DNA of 64,000 bases from Kitasatospora terrestris (lineage in GTDB: Bacteria; Actinomycetota; Actinomycetes; Streptomycetales; Streptomycetaceae): the NCBI RefSeq assembly GCF_039542905.1, contig NZ_BAABIS010000001.1, forward strand, positions 434,001-498,000, given 5' to 3'. Below, piece by piece: positions 25,107-32,862 of this stretch. The notes under the pieces were generated by a model. The model saw nothing but the letters and a program-made list of their open reading frames with translations, ran no database searches and had not been told where the DNA came from. Position 1 is the stretch's first letter, and each line of letters opens with the position of its first letter. Both the position numbers and the translations under genes were made by a program.

Positions 25107-25712
25107 TCAATGGGTGGTCTTGGTGAGGTCCTTGATCCAGATCATCGCGCCGCGAAGCTGGAGGCCGGCGAGGTAGCTCTCGGGTGTCTTGTCGAACCGG
25201 GTGGCGATCCCCCGCCAGGCCTTCAGCCTGTTGATCAGGCGCTCGACGGTGTTCCGCTCTCTGTAGAGCTCGGCGTCGTGGCTGACGGGACGACCGCCTT
25301 TGCTGCCCTTCTTCCTCCGGTTGGCGGCCTGGTCCTTCTTCTCCGGGATGACCGCTTTGATGTGGCGTTTGCGCAGGTAGGCGCGGTTTCTGCGGGACGA
25401 GTAGGCCTTGTCCCCGGCGACCGCGTCGGGCCGGGTGCGGGGGCGGCCGACCGGCCCGCGGACCCGGACCTTCTTCAGCACGGGGATGAACTGCGGGCTG
25501 TCGGCGGCCTGCCCCTCGGTCAGAACGAACACCAGCGGGCGGCACCTGCGCTCGCCGGCGATGTGGACCTTGCTGGTCTGACCGCCCCTGGAGCGCCCGA
25601 GCAGGGCAGCCTTCAGGCGGAGCTTGCGTCTGCGTCGGACACGCCGCCGCTCGTCCCGCTCCGGGTCGTCCGTGGCGCCCTGCCCGTCTTGTCCTTCCGG
25701 GCCGCCCCCTTT
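25107..25712 (-). CDS. IS5-family transposase, C-terminal half (second frame)
   Basis: The second frame of the transposase, entered after a -1 shift. It reads from the slippery site through a basic linker (ERDERRRVRRRRKLR), then LLGRSRGGQTSKVHIAGE, the second catalytic Asp in AVAGDKAYSSRRNRAYLRKR (minus the last residues) and the Glu in ERNTVERLINRLKAWRGIAT. Together with the first frame it gives a normal DDE transposase of about 334 residues. An internal GTG at 25532 could start a shorter product. Its TGA lies within the left inverted repeat. Confidence 0.8.
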   Translation of the reverse strand, partial: KGGGPEGQDGQGATDDPERDERRRVRRRRKLRLKAALLGRSRGGQTSKVHIAGERRCRPLVFVLTEGQAADSPQFIPVLKKVRVRGPVGRPRTRPDAVAGDKAYSSRRNRAYLRKRHIKAVIPEKKDQAANRRKKGSKGGRPVSHDAELYRERNTVERLINRLKAWRGIATRFDKTPESYLAGLQLRGAMIWIKDLTKTTH

Positions 25713-26110
25713 TGCCGGGCCTTCTCCGCCTCCTCGGCGGCCTTCTCCAGGTCGGCGAGCGTGTCGGGGTCGAGGTGCATCCCCGCGGCGTCGTGGTGGG
25801 CCCGGACGGTGGTGGAGTCCACGCTGACCAGCGACAGGTCCACCTCACCCCGCTTCACGGCCTCCGCGATCGCACCTTCCAGCAGGGCCTCGAACACCCC
25901 GGCGTCCCTCCACTGCCGGAAGCGGTTGTGGACCGTCGACCAGGCGCCGAACTCGCTCGGCACCTCCCGCCACTGGCCGCCCGTCCGAAACCGCCAGATC
26001 ACGCCCTCGAACTGCCGACGCAGCCGCTCGGGGTACGGGCCGTACTCGCCGATCGGCAGGTACGGCTCGATGAACTCCCACTCGGCATCAGTCAGTTGCA
26101 CTCGCGTCAC
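25613..26110 (-). CDS. IS5-family transposase, N-terminal half (first frame)
   Basis: A 165-aa product with the DUF4096 start LTDAEWEFIEPYLPIGEYGP, the VIWRFRTGGQWREVP and FGAWSTVHNRFRQWRDAGVF segments (DNA-binding domain) and the first catalytic Asp in SLVSVDSTTVRAHHD. It ends soon after the slippery site, without the second Asp and Glu, and is thus inactive alone. Start is a GTG at 26110. The two-frame arrangement is common in this IS group and limits transposition. Confidence 0.85.
   Translation of the reverse strand: MTRVQLTDAEWEFIEPYLPIGEYGPYPERLRRQFEGVIWRFRTGGQWREVPSEFGAWSTVHNRFRQWRDAGVFEALLEGAIAEAVKRGEVDLSLVSVDSTTVRAHHDAAGMHLDPDTLADLEKAAEEAEKARQKGAARKDKTGRAPRTTRSGTSGGVSDADASSA
25706..25712 (-). 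promoter_or_regulatory. Probable programmed -1 frameshift site (A AAG GGG)
   Basis: On the minus strand the first transposase frame reads CAA AAG GGG GCG. The heptamer A-AAG-GGG fits X-XXY-YYZ, so both tRNAs can slip back to AAA-GGG. The -1 frame from here is exactly the frame that encodes the C-terminal half, with no stop between. Confidence 0.65.
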
Positions 26111-26356
26111 ACAACACGATCTACCGGACCAGGGCCCACCGCGAGGGCGAAACCCGCAAATTGATCACAACCAGATACGCGCCCTAGGGCTTTCCGGTCG
26201 GTGTGGTCCGACGGACGAGGCGTGGCCCGGCCGCGGCCGTTGCCGTCGGTGAGCAGCGGCCCGCGCGGACGCGGACGACGTCGGGTCCTCGCCGGCCCGG
26301 TCCGTGCTCGCAGGACCGGGCCGGGTGACGGACGGCACGAGCGGCGGCCACGTCGG

Positions 26357-27820
26357 TCATCCGGAGGGCGTCCGCACCGCACCGGTCGAGGCCGGGGTCG
26401 GGGCGGCCCCGGGCGCGCGCAGGCGGGCGAGGGCGAGGCAGGCCACGGTCGTGACCGCCGTCGCGGCGATGCCGACCATCGCTGCCGTCGTGTAGGCGCC
26501 GTCGTTCGGGAAGGCCCGGCCGGCGTCGGTGCCGGCGGCCAGGACCAGGCCGCCCGAGGCGCTGCCGAGGGAGTACCCGACGCTGCGGACGACGTAGTTG
26601 AAGCTCATGACGCTCGACGTCTCACTCGTGGGGGTGACGGCCAGGATGACGCCGGGCAGGGCAGCCGAGAAGCTGCCGACGCCGAGACCCAGGACGCCCA
26701 TGGCCACGAACAGCTCGGCCGGGGTCGACCGGGCCGTCGCGAAGAGGACGAACCCGCCGCCGACGACGACGGCGCTCCCGGCCAGGAACAGGGGCGCGTC
26801 GATCCGCTTCCGGACCCGGGGCGTGAGCCTGCCGGCGACGAACCCCAGCGCGGAGAACGGGACCAGGACCAGCCCGGCGACGAAGGTGGTCAGCCCGGAG
26901 CCGTAGCCGGCGCTGTCCGGCGTCTGCGCGTACCGGGTGATGAGCGTGAGGAGGAGGTACATGCCGACCCCGCCGACGAACGTGGCGAAGTTCGCCCCGG
27001 CGACTGTCGGGTGCCGGACCGCCCGGACGTCGACCAGGGGCGTCTCGCTGCGCAGCTCCGAGACGGTCCAGAGGGAGAGCAGGAGCACGGCGACGACGGC
27101 GAGGACCACCGCCACGTCGAGGTGTTGGCTCCACAGGCGCGTCCGGCCCGCGAGGAAGAGGACGAGGAACAGGCCGGCCGCCAGGAGCAGCGCCCCCGCG
27201 GCGCCCACCCGGGCGGAGCGGCCTTCGGGGGCCTCCGGCACCGAGCGCAGGGCGGCGAGGAACGCGATCGCGGTGACGACCAGACCGAGGCCGTAGGCGG
27301 CGCGCACCCCGCCGACCTCGGTGAGCAGCGCGGCGAGCGGGTAGCCGACCCCGGCCCCGACGATCGAGACCACCGAGAGCAGGGCGATCGTGGCCGCGCC
27401 GCGCTCCCCGGGGAGGTGGTCCCGCGCGACGCCCATCATCAGCGCCGTCAGACCGAGTCCGACGCCCTGGGCCGTCCGCCCGACGAGCAGCCACGCGAAC
27501 GGCAGGGGCAGCACGGTGAGGGCACTGCCGAGGACGACGACCGCCAGGGTGACGAGGATCGTGGCACGCCGGTGCGGGCCGGCTCCGAGCCGGCCGAGGA
27601 CGGGCGTGGCGACGGCGCCGCTCAGCAGCGTGCTGGTCAGCGTCCACTGCGCGCTGTCGAGCGAGACGTGGAACGTGGTCGCCACGCTGGTGATCAGCGG
27701 CGTCCCGAGGCTGCCGACCGCGGCCACGACCAGGGCGATGAACACCAGGGAGGGGACCAGCCGCCGCGCTCGGGAATGCTCCGGGCTCGCGGCGGTCCCG
27801 TCGGGCCCGACGGCCGTCAC
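26357..27820 (-). CDS. MFS drug exporter, DHA2-like (14 helices)
   Basis: A 487-aa inner-membrane transporter with an N-terminal cytoplasmic tail and about 14 hydrophobic segments, the DHA2 layout. The family motif A region appears as VLGRLGAGPHRRATILVT and motif C-like Gly-rich helix as GAGVGYPLAALL. Such proteins export drugs using the proton gradient. The GTG start (27818-27820) overlaps the TGA of the MarR gene (GTGA), so the exporter is co-translated with its probable regulator. The substrate is unknown; the MarR pairing suggests induction by the exported compound. Confidence 0.88.
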   Translation of the reverse strand: MTAVGPDGTAASPEHSRARRLVPSLVFIALVVAAVGSLGTPLITSVATTFHVSLDSAQWTLTSTLLSGAVATPVLGRLGAGPHRRATILVTLAVVVLGSALTVLPLPFAWLLVGRTAQGVGLGLTALMMGVARDHLPGERGAATIALLSVVSIVGAGVGYPLAALLTEVGGVRAAYGLGLVVTAIAFLAALRSVPEAPEGRSARVGAAGALLLAAGLFLVLFLAGRTRLWSQHLDVAVVLAVVAVLLLSLWTVSELRSETPLVDVRAVRHPTVAGANFATFVGGVGMYLLLTLITRYAQTPDSAGYGSGLTTFVAGLVLVPFSALGFVAGRLTPRVRKRIDAPLFLAGSAVVVGGGFVLFATARSTPAELFVAMGVLGLGVGSFSAALPGVILAVTPTSETSSVMSFNYVVRSVGYSLGSASGGLVLAAGTDAGRAFPNDGAYTTAAMVGIAATAVTTVACLALARLRAPGAAPTPASTGAVRTPSG

Positions 27821-28275
27821 GGCTTCGACCCTTCCCGGTCCTGGTCGTCGAGCACCGCCAGCCGCAGCAGCGCCGGAAGGGCGGCGGTCAAGGCCTCGAC
27901 CTCGTCGTCGGTGAGCCGGTCGATCAGTCCGGCGAACGCGTCGACGCCCGCCTGGCGCCGCGCCCGGACGTAGGCCGCGCCGGCCTCGGTCGCAGACACC
28001 AGCGTGACCCGCCTGTCGGACGCGTCGCGCCTGCGCTCGACCAGCCCGGACTCCTCCATCACCCGGACCAGGACGGTCATCGCGGGCTGGGTGACGCCCT
28101 CGATCGCGGCCAGGTCGGTGATGCGTCGCGGGCCGGTCCTGTCCAGGGTCGCCAGGGTGGCGGCGGACGTGAGGCTCATGTCGCGGGGAAGGCGTCTCGC
28201 GGCCCTGGTGGCCAGTCCGTAGAGGGCTGACCCGATGTCGGTGGTGGCGCCGTGCGCGGCTTCTTGACGGACCAT
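27817..28275 (-). CDS. MarR family transcriptional regulator
   Basis: A 152-aa winged-helix regulator. The DNA-binding part reads LTSAATLATLDRTGPRRITDL, slightly trimmed, then AIEGVTQPAMTVLVRVMEESGLVERRRDASDRRVTLV, the classical MarR wing with DRR. The ends form the dimer helices. Start is ATG 28275. It precedes and overlaps the exporter gene, with the usual arrangement of a repressor controlling its own operon. An unusually A/T-rich stretch just upstream (28286-28316) is a likely promoter/operator. Confidence 0.9.
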   Translation of the reverse strand: MVRQEAAHGATTDIGSALYGLATRAARRLPRDMSLTSAATLATLDRTGPRRITDLAAIEGVTQPAMTVLVRVMEESGLVERRRDASDRRVTLVSATEAGAAYVRARRQAGVDAFAGLIDRLTDDEVEALTAALPALLRLAVLDDQDREGSKP

Positions 28276-28285
28276 GACTGAAGCA

Positions 28286-28316
28286 TAGCCGATTTATATG
28301 AAGTCTTTATGCATCA
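28286..28316 (-). promoter_or_regulatory. A/T-rich promoter/operator candidate of the MarR operon
   Basis: The 31-bp segment reads, on the minus strand, ATGCATAAAGACTTCATATA then AATCGG, strikingly A/T-rich for this genome, with two ATAAA/ATATAAA steps. It lies 11-41 bp before the MarR start. I cannot fix a single dyad, so this is a candidate only. Confidence 0.35.
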
Positions 28317-28391
28317 GGGTACGGCGAACGGGCGCACCTGAACGGCCCTGCGTCGCGGGCGACCGGTACGGATGCGTCGTTTGATGCACAG

Positions 28392-29855
28392 ATGGTGAAC
28401 CGACGGAGCTTCCTCGCCCTCACCGCGGTCTCGGGCCTCGCGGCGGCCTGCCGGACGGCGGGCAGCCGGCCGTCGCCCCCGCCGGCGGTCGACGCGTCCG
28501 TGCCGCTGCCGGTGCCGCCGCTGCTGCATCCGGAGCCGGACGGCGACGGGGTGCGGCAGTTCGAGCTGACCCTGCAGGCCGGGCGGACCGAGATCCTGCC
28601 GGGGCTGTCCACGCCCACCTGGGGGTTCAACGGCGCGTTCCTCGGCCCGACGCTCCGCGCGGGCCGGGGGGACGTCGTCCGGGTGACGGTGCGCAACACG
28701 CTGCCGGAGGCGACGTCCGTGCACTGGCACGGGATGCACCTGCCGGCCGCGATGGACGGCGGACCGCACCAGATGGTCGAGCCGGACGCAGCCTGGACGC
28801 CGAGCTGGACGGTCCGTCAGCCGGCCGCGACCCTCTGGTACCACCCGCACCCGCACGGCAGCACCGCCCTGCACGTCTACCGCGGCCTGGCGGGGATGTT
28901 CATCCTCGACGACGGCGAGGAGCACGGACTGCCCACCGCGTACGGCGTCGACGACGTCCCGCTGGTCCTGCAGGACAAGCGGTTCGCGGCCGACGGCTCG
29001 CTCGCGGGCGACCCGCTGGGCGGGTTCTACGGCATCCTCGGTGACCGCATGCTGGCCAACGGCGCCCTGAACGCGCGCTTCGACGTGACCACCGAGCGGG
29101 TCCGGCTGCGGATCCTCAACGGCGCCAACGCCCGGATGTTCAACCTGGCGTTCGCGGACGGCCGCCGGTTCCACGTGGTCGGCAACGACAGCGGCCTGCT
29201 GTCCGCGCCCGTGGAGGTGGACCGGCTGCCGCTGACCCCGGGCGAGCGGGCCGAGGTGGTGGTCGCGTTCGCTCCCGGCGAGCGCGTCGTGCTGCGCACG
29301 CTCGACAACGGCGTGGACCTCGCCAAGGGCAACTTCGACATCATGTCGTTCGCCGCGGCGTCCGAGCTCGCCCCCTCGCCCGCGCTGCCGGCGCACCCGG
29401 CCGACCTGCCTCCGATCACTCCTCCGTCCGGTGCGAGGGTCCGCACCTTCACCCTCAACGGGCGCGACACGATCAACAGCAAGCAGATGGACATGGACCG
29501 GATCGACGTGGTCGTGCCCGCGGGTGCCACCGAGGTCTGGGAGGTCGCGACCGGGGGTTCCTCGCACAACTTCCACATCCACGGCGCGGCGTTCCAGGTG
29601 CTGGAGGTCGACGGCGCCCCGCCGGCCGCCTGGGCGGGCGGCTACAAGGACACCGTGTTCGTCCGGTCCCGGTCGAGCGCGAGGCTCGCGGTGCGGTTCG
29701 GCACCGACACGGATCCGGCCCGGCCCTACATGTACCACTGCCACATCCTGCGGCACGAGGACGCGGGGATGATGGGCCAGTTCGTCGTCGTCGAACCGGG
29801 GACCGAGAGCGGAGTGCCGCGCACCCTGGCGCCCGGGGACGGTCACCACCGCTGA
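28392..29855 (+). CDS. Multicopper oxidase, Tat-type lipoprotein
   Basis: A 487-aa exported three-domain copper oxidase. The N-terminus has twin Arg (NRRSFLAL) and a lipobox LAAAC with the lipidated Cys at residue 20, so it should be folded before Tat export and anchored outside. All copper ligands are visible: HWHG at 111-114, HPHPHG at 151-156, HNFHIHG near 395 and HCHILRHEDAGMM near the end. The extra Met-rich residues close to the third domain (KQMDMDRID) recall CueO-like enzymes, so copper(I) or phenol oxidation are possible activities. Start ATG 28392. Divergent from the MarR operon. Confidence 0.92.
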   Translation: MVNRRSFLALTAVSGLAAACRTAGSRPSPPPAVDASVPLPVPPLLHPEPDGDGVRQFELTLQAGRTEILPGLSTPTWGFNGAFLGPTLRAGRGDVVRVTVRNTLPEATSVHWHGMHLPAAMDGGPHQMVEPDAAWTPSWTVRQPAATLWYHPHPHGSTALHVYRGLAGMFILDDGEEHGLPTAYGVDDVPLVLQDKRFAADGSLAGDPLGGFYGILGDRMLANGALNARFDVTTERVRLRILNGANARMFNLAFADGRRFHVVGNDSGLLSAPVEVDRLPLTPGERAEVVVAFAPGERVVLRTLDNGVDLAKGNFDIMSFAAASELAPSPALPAHPADLPPITPPSGARVRTFTLNGRDTINSKQMDMDRIDVVVPAGATEVWEVATGGSSHNFHIHGAAFQVLEVDGAPPAAWAGGYKDTVFVRSRSSARLAVRFGTDTDPARPYMYHCHILRHEDAGMMGQFVVVEPGTESGVPRTLAPGDGHHR

Positions 29856-30036
29856 AGTCCCGGGCGGTGCGTCGGGCCGGGGGTTCGGGTCAGGGTGTCG
29901 GCATCGCTGCTCCTCTGGCCTGGATCGTTGCGTGGGCGGCCGGTCCGCCGCTTCCCTGACGGCGGATAGGCTGGCGCCCGGCTGCTGCGGCGCCGGTCAC
30001 CGCTCCCCATCCTTCGGGTGGTCGGGAGCACCGGCA

Positions 30037-30079
30037 AGGTGTTGCCCGTTGACAGGGCGGAGTGTCAACACCTGGCAAC
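30037..30079. promoter_or_regulatory. Nested inverted repeats upstream of the NB-ARC regulator
   Basis: The core is GTTGACA-N8-TGTCAAC (30048-30069), perfect over 7 bp. It is enclosed by GTTGCC (30041-30046) and GGCAAC (30074-30079), and AGGTGTTG (30037-30044) can instead pair with CAACACCT (30067-30074). TTGACA inside it is a consensus -35 hexamer. It lies 70-110 bp before the regulator start and may be its operator. The rest of 29856-30149 shows no gene. Confidence 0.5.
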
Positions 30080-30149
30080 CGCGCGCCGTGCGGCAGCGGC
30101 GGGGCAGCGCGGGGCTGCGTGCGGGAGTGGAGCGGGGGGCCTGGGGCAG

Positions 30150-32531
30150 GTGACGTTCGGGGAGCGGCTGCGACGGCTGCGGGAGGAGCGCGGGGTCTCG
30201 CTGGCGGAGCTGGCCCGCGCCACCAACTACAGCAAGAGCTACTTGAGCCGGGTGGAGACGGGCGCGCGGCACGGCACCGAGGCCCTGGCGGCGTGCTGCG
30301 CCGAGGCCCTGGGGGCGGACGTCGCGCTGCTGGGCCCGGTCGGAGGTCCGGTCGGCGGCCCGGCGGGCGACCCGGCGGGCGACCCGGCGGGCAGCCCCGT
30401 CGGCGACCGGGGCGGAGCCGGCCGGGCCGGGGACGGCCCCGTCCCGGTGCAGCTCCCGCCCGCGCCGGGCGTGTTCGCGGGCCGCGAGGCGGCGCTCGCG
30501 GAGCTGGGCTCGGCCCTGGCGGCGGTGCGGCCGCGGTGGGGCGAGGGCGGGCCGCGGATCTGGGTGGTGGACGGGATGGGCGGGGTCGGGAAGACCGCGC
30601 TGGCCGTGCACTGGGCGCACCGGGTGCGCTCCCGCTTCCCGGACGGCGTGCTGTTCGGCGACCTCGCGGGGCACGGCAGTTCGGGGGCGCCGCGGGAGCC
30701 GGGCGAGGTGCTGGACGGGTTCCTGCGGGCGCTGGGCGTGGCCGCCGAGCTGATCCCGCCGCGGCCGGCGGACCGCAGCGCGCTGCTGCGCACGCTGCTG
30801 GCGGAGCGCCGGGTGCTGCTGGTGCTGGACAACGCGGCGGCGCCGGCCCAGGTGCGTCCGCTGCTGCCGGGGTCGCCGGGCTGCCTGGTGCTGGTGACCA
30901 GCCGGACCAGGATGGCGGGGCTGGTGGCGCGGGACGGGGCGCGCCGGGTGACGCTCGGTCCGCTGCCGGAGGAGGCAGCGGTGGAGGTGCTGCGCCGCAC
31001 GCTGGGCACCGGGCGGGTGGACGCCGATCCGCCGGCCGCCCGCGAACTGGTCCGGCTCTGCGGCCGGTTGCCGCTGGCGCTGCTGGTCGCGGCGGAGCGG
31101 GCGGTGTCGCGTCCGGGTGTGACGCTGGCGCGGGTGAACGAGGAGTTGCGCTCGGGCCGCGACCGGCTGCGGGTGCTGGCGGCGGCGGACGACGGGGACT
31201 CGGCGCTGCGGGTGGTGTTCTCCTGGTCGTACCGGGCGCTGGCGCCGGAGCCGGCCCGGGCGTTCCGGCTGTTCGCGCTGCATCCGGGTGCGGCGCTGAC
31301 GGCCGACACGGCGGCCGCGCTGCTCGGCACCACCGCGGCCAACGCCTGGGAGCTGCTGAACCTGCTGGCGGACGTCCACCTGATGGAGGTCGACGCCGCC
31401 GAGCGGTTCCGGCTGCATTCGCTGCTGCAGGTGTACGGCCGGGAGTTGGCCGAGGCCGAGGACTCGGCGCGGGACCGGACGGCGGCGCTGGACCGGCTCT
31501 ACGACTGGTACCGGCAGGCGGCGGACGCGGCCGGCCGGCTGCTGGAGCCGGGCGGCCGGGCGGTGGTGGCGCACCCGCTGCCGGGGGTTCGGCCGCCGGT
31601 GTTCGACTCGTACGAGGACGCGGTGGCCTGGTGCGAGACGCACCTGCCGGACCTGCTGTCGGTGATCCGGTACGCGGCGTCGGCGGGGCGGCCCCCGGCG
31701 GCGTGGCAGCTGCCGTTCGCGCTGTGGTCGTTCTTCCACCGGCGCCACCACCGGGCGGAGTGGCTGAACGCGGCGCGGATCGCCGTCGCGGCGGCGGCCG
31801 ACAGCGCCGATCCGCAGGCGCTGACGGTGTCGCTGGTGCTGCTGGGGACGGCGCAGGTGCACGCGGGGCGGCCGGGCGAGGCGGAGGTCCACCTGCGCAG
31901 CGCCCTGGCGCGGTGCGCGGCGGGTGCGGCGGGCGGGGCGGACGCGGAGATCGAGTGCGCGGCGCGCAACAACCTGGCGGAGCTGATGCTGCGCCAGGGC
32001 CGGGCGACGGAGGCGCTGGAGCTGCTCGCTCCGGCGCTGGCGCTGTCCCGGGCGACGGGCTACCGGTGGGTGGAGCGGGTGACGCTGACCAACCTCGGGG
32101 ACGCCTCGCTGCGCCTGGGACGGTTCGCGGACGCGGAGCGGCTGCTGCTGGAGGCGCTGCTGCTGCGGTCGGGCAGCGGCGACCACCACGCGGAGGGGCT
32201 GGCGCTGCTGCACCTGGGGACGGTGCACCGGGTGCGGGGCCGGCTGCCGCAGGCGCTGGGGTGCCTGCGGCGGGCGCTGGAGCTGCACCGGGTGGCGGGC
32301 GACCGCTGGGCGCAGGGCCGGACGCTGGAGCAGCTGGGTCACGCGTGCGCGGCCGCCGACGGCCAGGTGGAGGCGGTCCCGCTGTGGCGGGAGGCACTGG
32401 AGGTGATGACGGAGACCGGGGATCCGCGGGCCGAGGTCCTGGCCGAGCGGCTGCGCGGCCCGGGTACGGCGCTGCCCGCCCGGCTGCCGGCCGGGCGGGC
32501 GCAGGGGCGGTCGGTCACGCGCCGGGGGTGA
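30150..32531 (+). CDS. XRE/NB-ARC/TPR transcriptional regulator
   Basis: A 793-aa cytoplasmic protein. Residues ~1-55 are an XRE-type helix-turn-helix (FGERLRRLREERGVSLAELA, then NYSKSYLSRVETG). A low-complexity linker (GGPVGGPAGDPAGDPAG) leads to an NB-ARC/STAND ATPase with P loop GMGGVGKTAL (~residues 147-156), Walker B VLLVLDNA and a GLPL-like GRLPLALL. The last ~300 residues are TPR-like helical repeats. AfsR-like regulators of this build (here without the SARP domain) often control antibiotic clusters. GTG 30150 gives the canonical XRE start; upstream codons are not needed. It adjoins the carrier-protein/ligase cluster and is its probable regulator. Confidence 0.85.
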   Translation: MTFGERLRRLREERGVSLAELARATNYSKSYLSRVETGARHGTEALAACCAEALGADVALLGPVGGPVGGPAGDPAGDPAGSPVGDRGGAGRAGDGPVPVQLPPAPGVFAGREAALAELGSALAAVRPRWGEGGPRIWVVDGMGGVGKTALAVHWAHRVRSRFPDGVLFGDLAGHGSSGAPREPGEVLDGFLRALGVAAELIPPRPADRSALLRTLLAERRVLLVLDNAAAPAQVRPLLPGSPGCLVLVTSRTRMAGLVARDGARRVTLGPLPEEAAVEVLRRTLGTGRVDADPPAARELVRLCGRLPLALLVAAERAVSRPGVTLARVNEELRSGRDRLRVLAAADDGDSALRVVFSWSYRALAPEPARAFRLFALHPGAALTADTAAALLGTTAANAWELLNLLADVHLMEVDAAERFRLHSLLQVYGRELAEAEDSARDRTAALDRLYDWYRQAADAAGRLLEPGGRAVVAHPLPGVRPPVFDSYEDAVAWCETHLPDLLSVIRYAASAGRPPAAWQLPFALWSFFHRRHHRAEWLNAARIAVAAAADSADPQALTVSLVLLGTAQVHAGRPGEAEVHLRSALARCAAGAAGGADAEIECAARNNLAELMLRQGRATEALELLAPALALSRATGYRWVERVTLTNLGDASLRLGRFADAERLLLEALLLRSGSGDHHAEGLALLHLGTVHRVRGRLPQALGCLRRALELHRVAGDRWAQGRTLEQLGHACAAADGQVEAVPLWREALEVMTETGDPRAEVLAERLRGPGTALPARLPAGRAQGRSVTRRG

Positions 32532-32745
32532 GGAAGCGCTCGCGCACGCGGTTGACGGTGCGGAAGTCGTCGATGGTGACGTCCTGCAGGTCGATGCTGT
32601 CGCCGGTGAGGTCCTCCAGCAGGTCGACGAACTCCAGGAAGTCCATGGAGTTGATCAGTCGGCCGTCGATCAGGTCCTCGTCGGCACCGATCGGGCCGTC
32701 CAGGTCGGGGTTCTTCTCGTGCAGCCAGGCGGTGATGGGGTCCAT
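32515..32745 (-). CDS. Small acyl/aminoacyl carrier protein, 76 aa
   Basis: A free-standing carrier protein with four-helix ACP layout and acidic character. The phosphopantetheine site is LINSMDFLEF, with Ser33 as the attachment residue (usual motif D-S-x; here N-S-M-D). GGAG-type AGGAG lies upstream of ATG 32745. It ends by overlapping the convergent regulator gene by 17 bp, and begins 117 bp after the aaRS-like ligase gene on the same strand. That pairing matches known systems in which an aaRS-like ligase aminoacylates a small CP, so I infer that this CP carries an amino acid rather than a fatty acyl group. Confidence 0.9.
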   Translation of the reverse strand: MDPITAWLHEKNPDLDGPIGADEDLIDGRLINSMDFLEFVDLLEDLTGDSIDLQDVTIDDFRTVNRVRERFLTPGA

Positions 32746-32792
32746 GCGGGTGGTGCTCCTGTCGGGTGTGCGGTGGTGGCGGTGGTGACCCC

Positions 32793-32825
32793 GGTCGGGT
32801 CGGGTGCGGGGTCGGTCGGGTCGGG
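32793..32825. repeat. Two copies of a 12-bp unit in the ligase-carrier spacer
   Basis: GGTCGGGTCGGG occurs at 32793-32804 and 32814-32825, within a GGTCGGG-rich spacer between the ligase stop and the carrier-protein start. Confidence 0.6.
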
Positions 32826-32862
32826 CGCGAGGTCGGACGCGGGCGTCCAGGCGCGGGCGGGA

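Larger units (their letters stand above)
25088..26183. mobile_element. IS5-family insertion sequence with 24-bp inverted repeats and CTAG duplication
   Basis: A 1096-bp element. The ends GGAGCGTATTTGGTCGTGATC (first part, 25088-25111) and the complement of 26160-26183 agree in 21 of 24 positions. Both ends are flanked by CTAG (25084-25087 and 26184-26187), fitting the YTAR target duplication of IS5-type elements. Inside, on the minus strand, is a DDE transposase split over two frames with a slippery site. The insertion lies at the stop codon of the transglycosylase gene: TAG is part of the duplicated CTAG, so the host protein is unchanged. Confidence 0.9.

Noticed and set aside
30150..32531. 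NB-ARC/TPR protein as an antiphage STAND sensor
   Set aside because: It has an N-terminal XRE DNA-binding domain and no effector domain, and stands beside a biosynthetic cluster, so a regulator is the simpler reading.
32793..32825. GGTCGGG repeats as a regulatory RNA element
   Set aside because: Low-complexity GC-rich spacer with no stable specific fold recognisable by eye.
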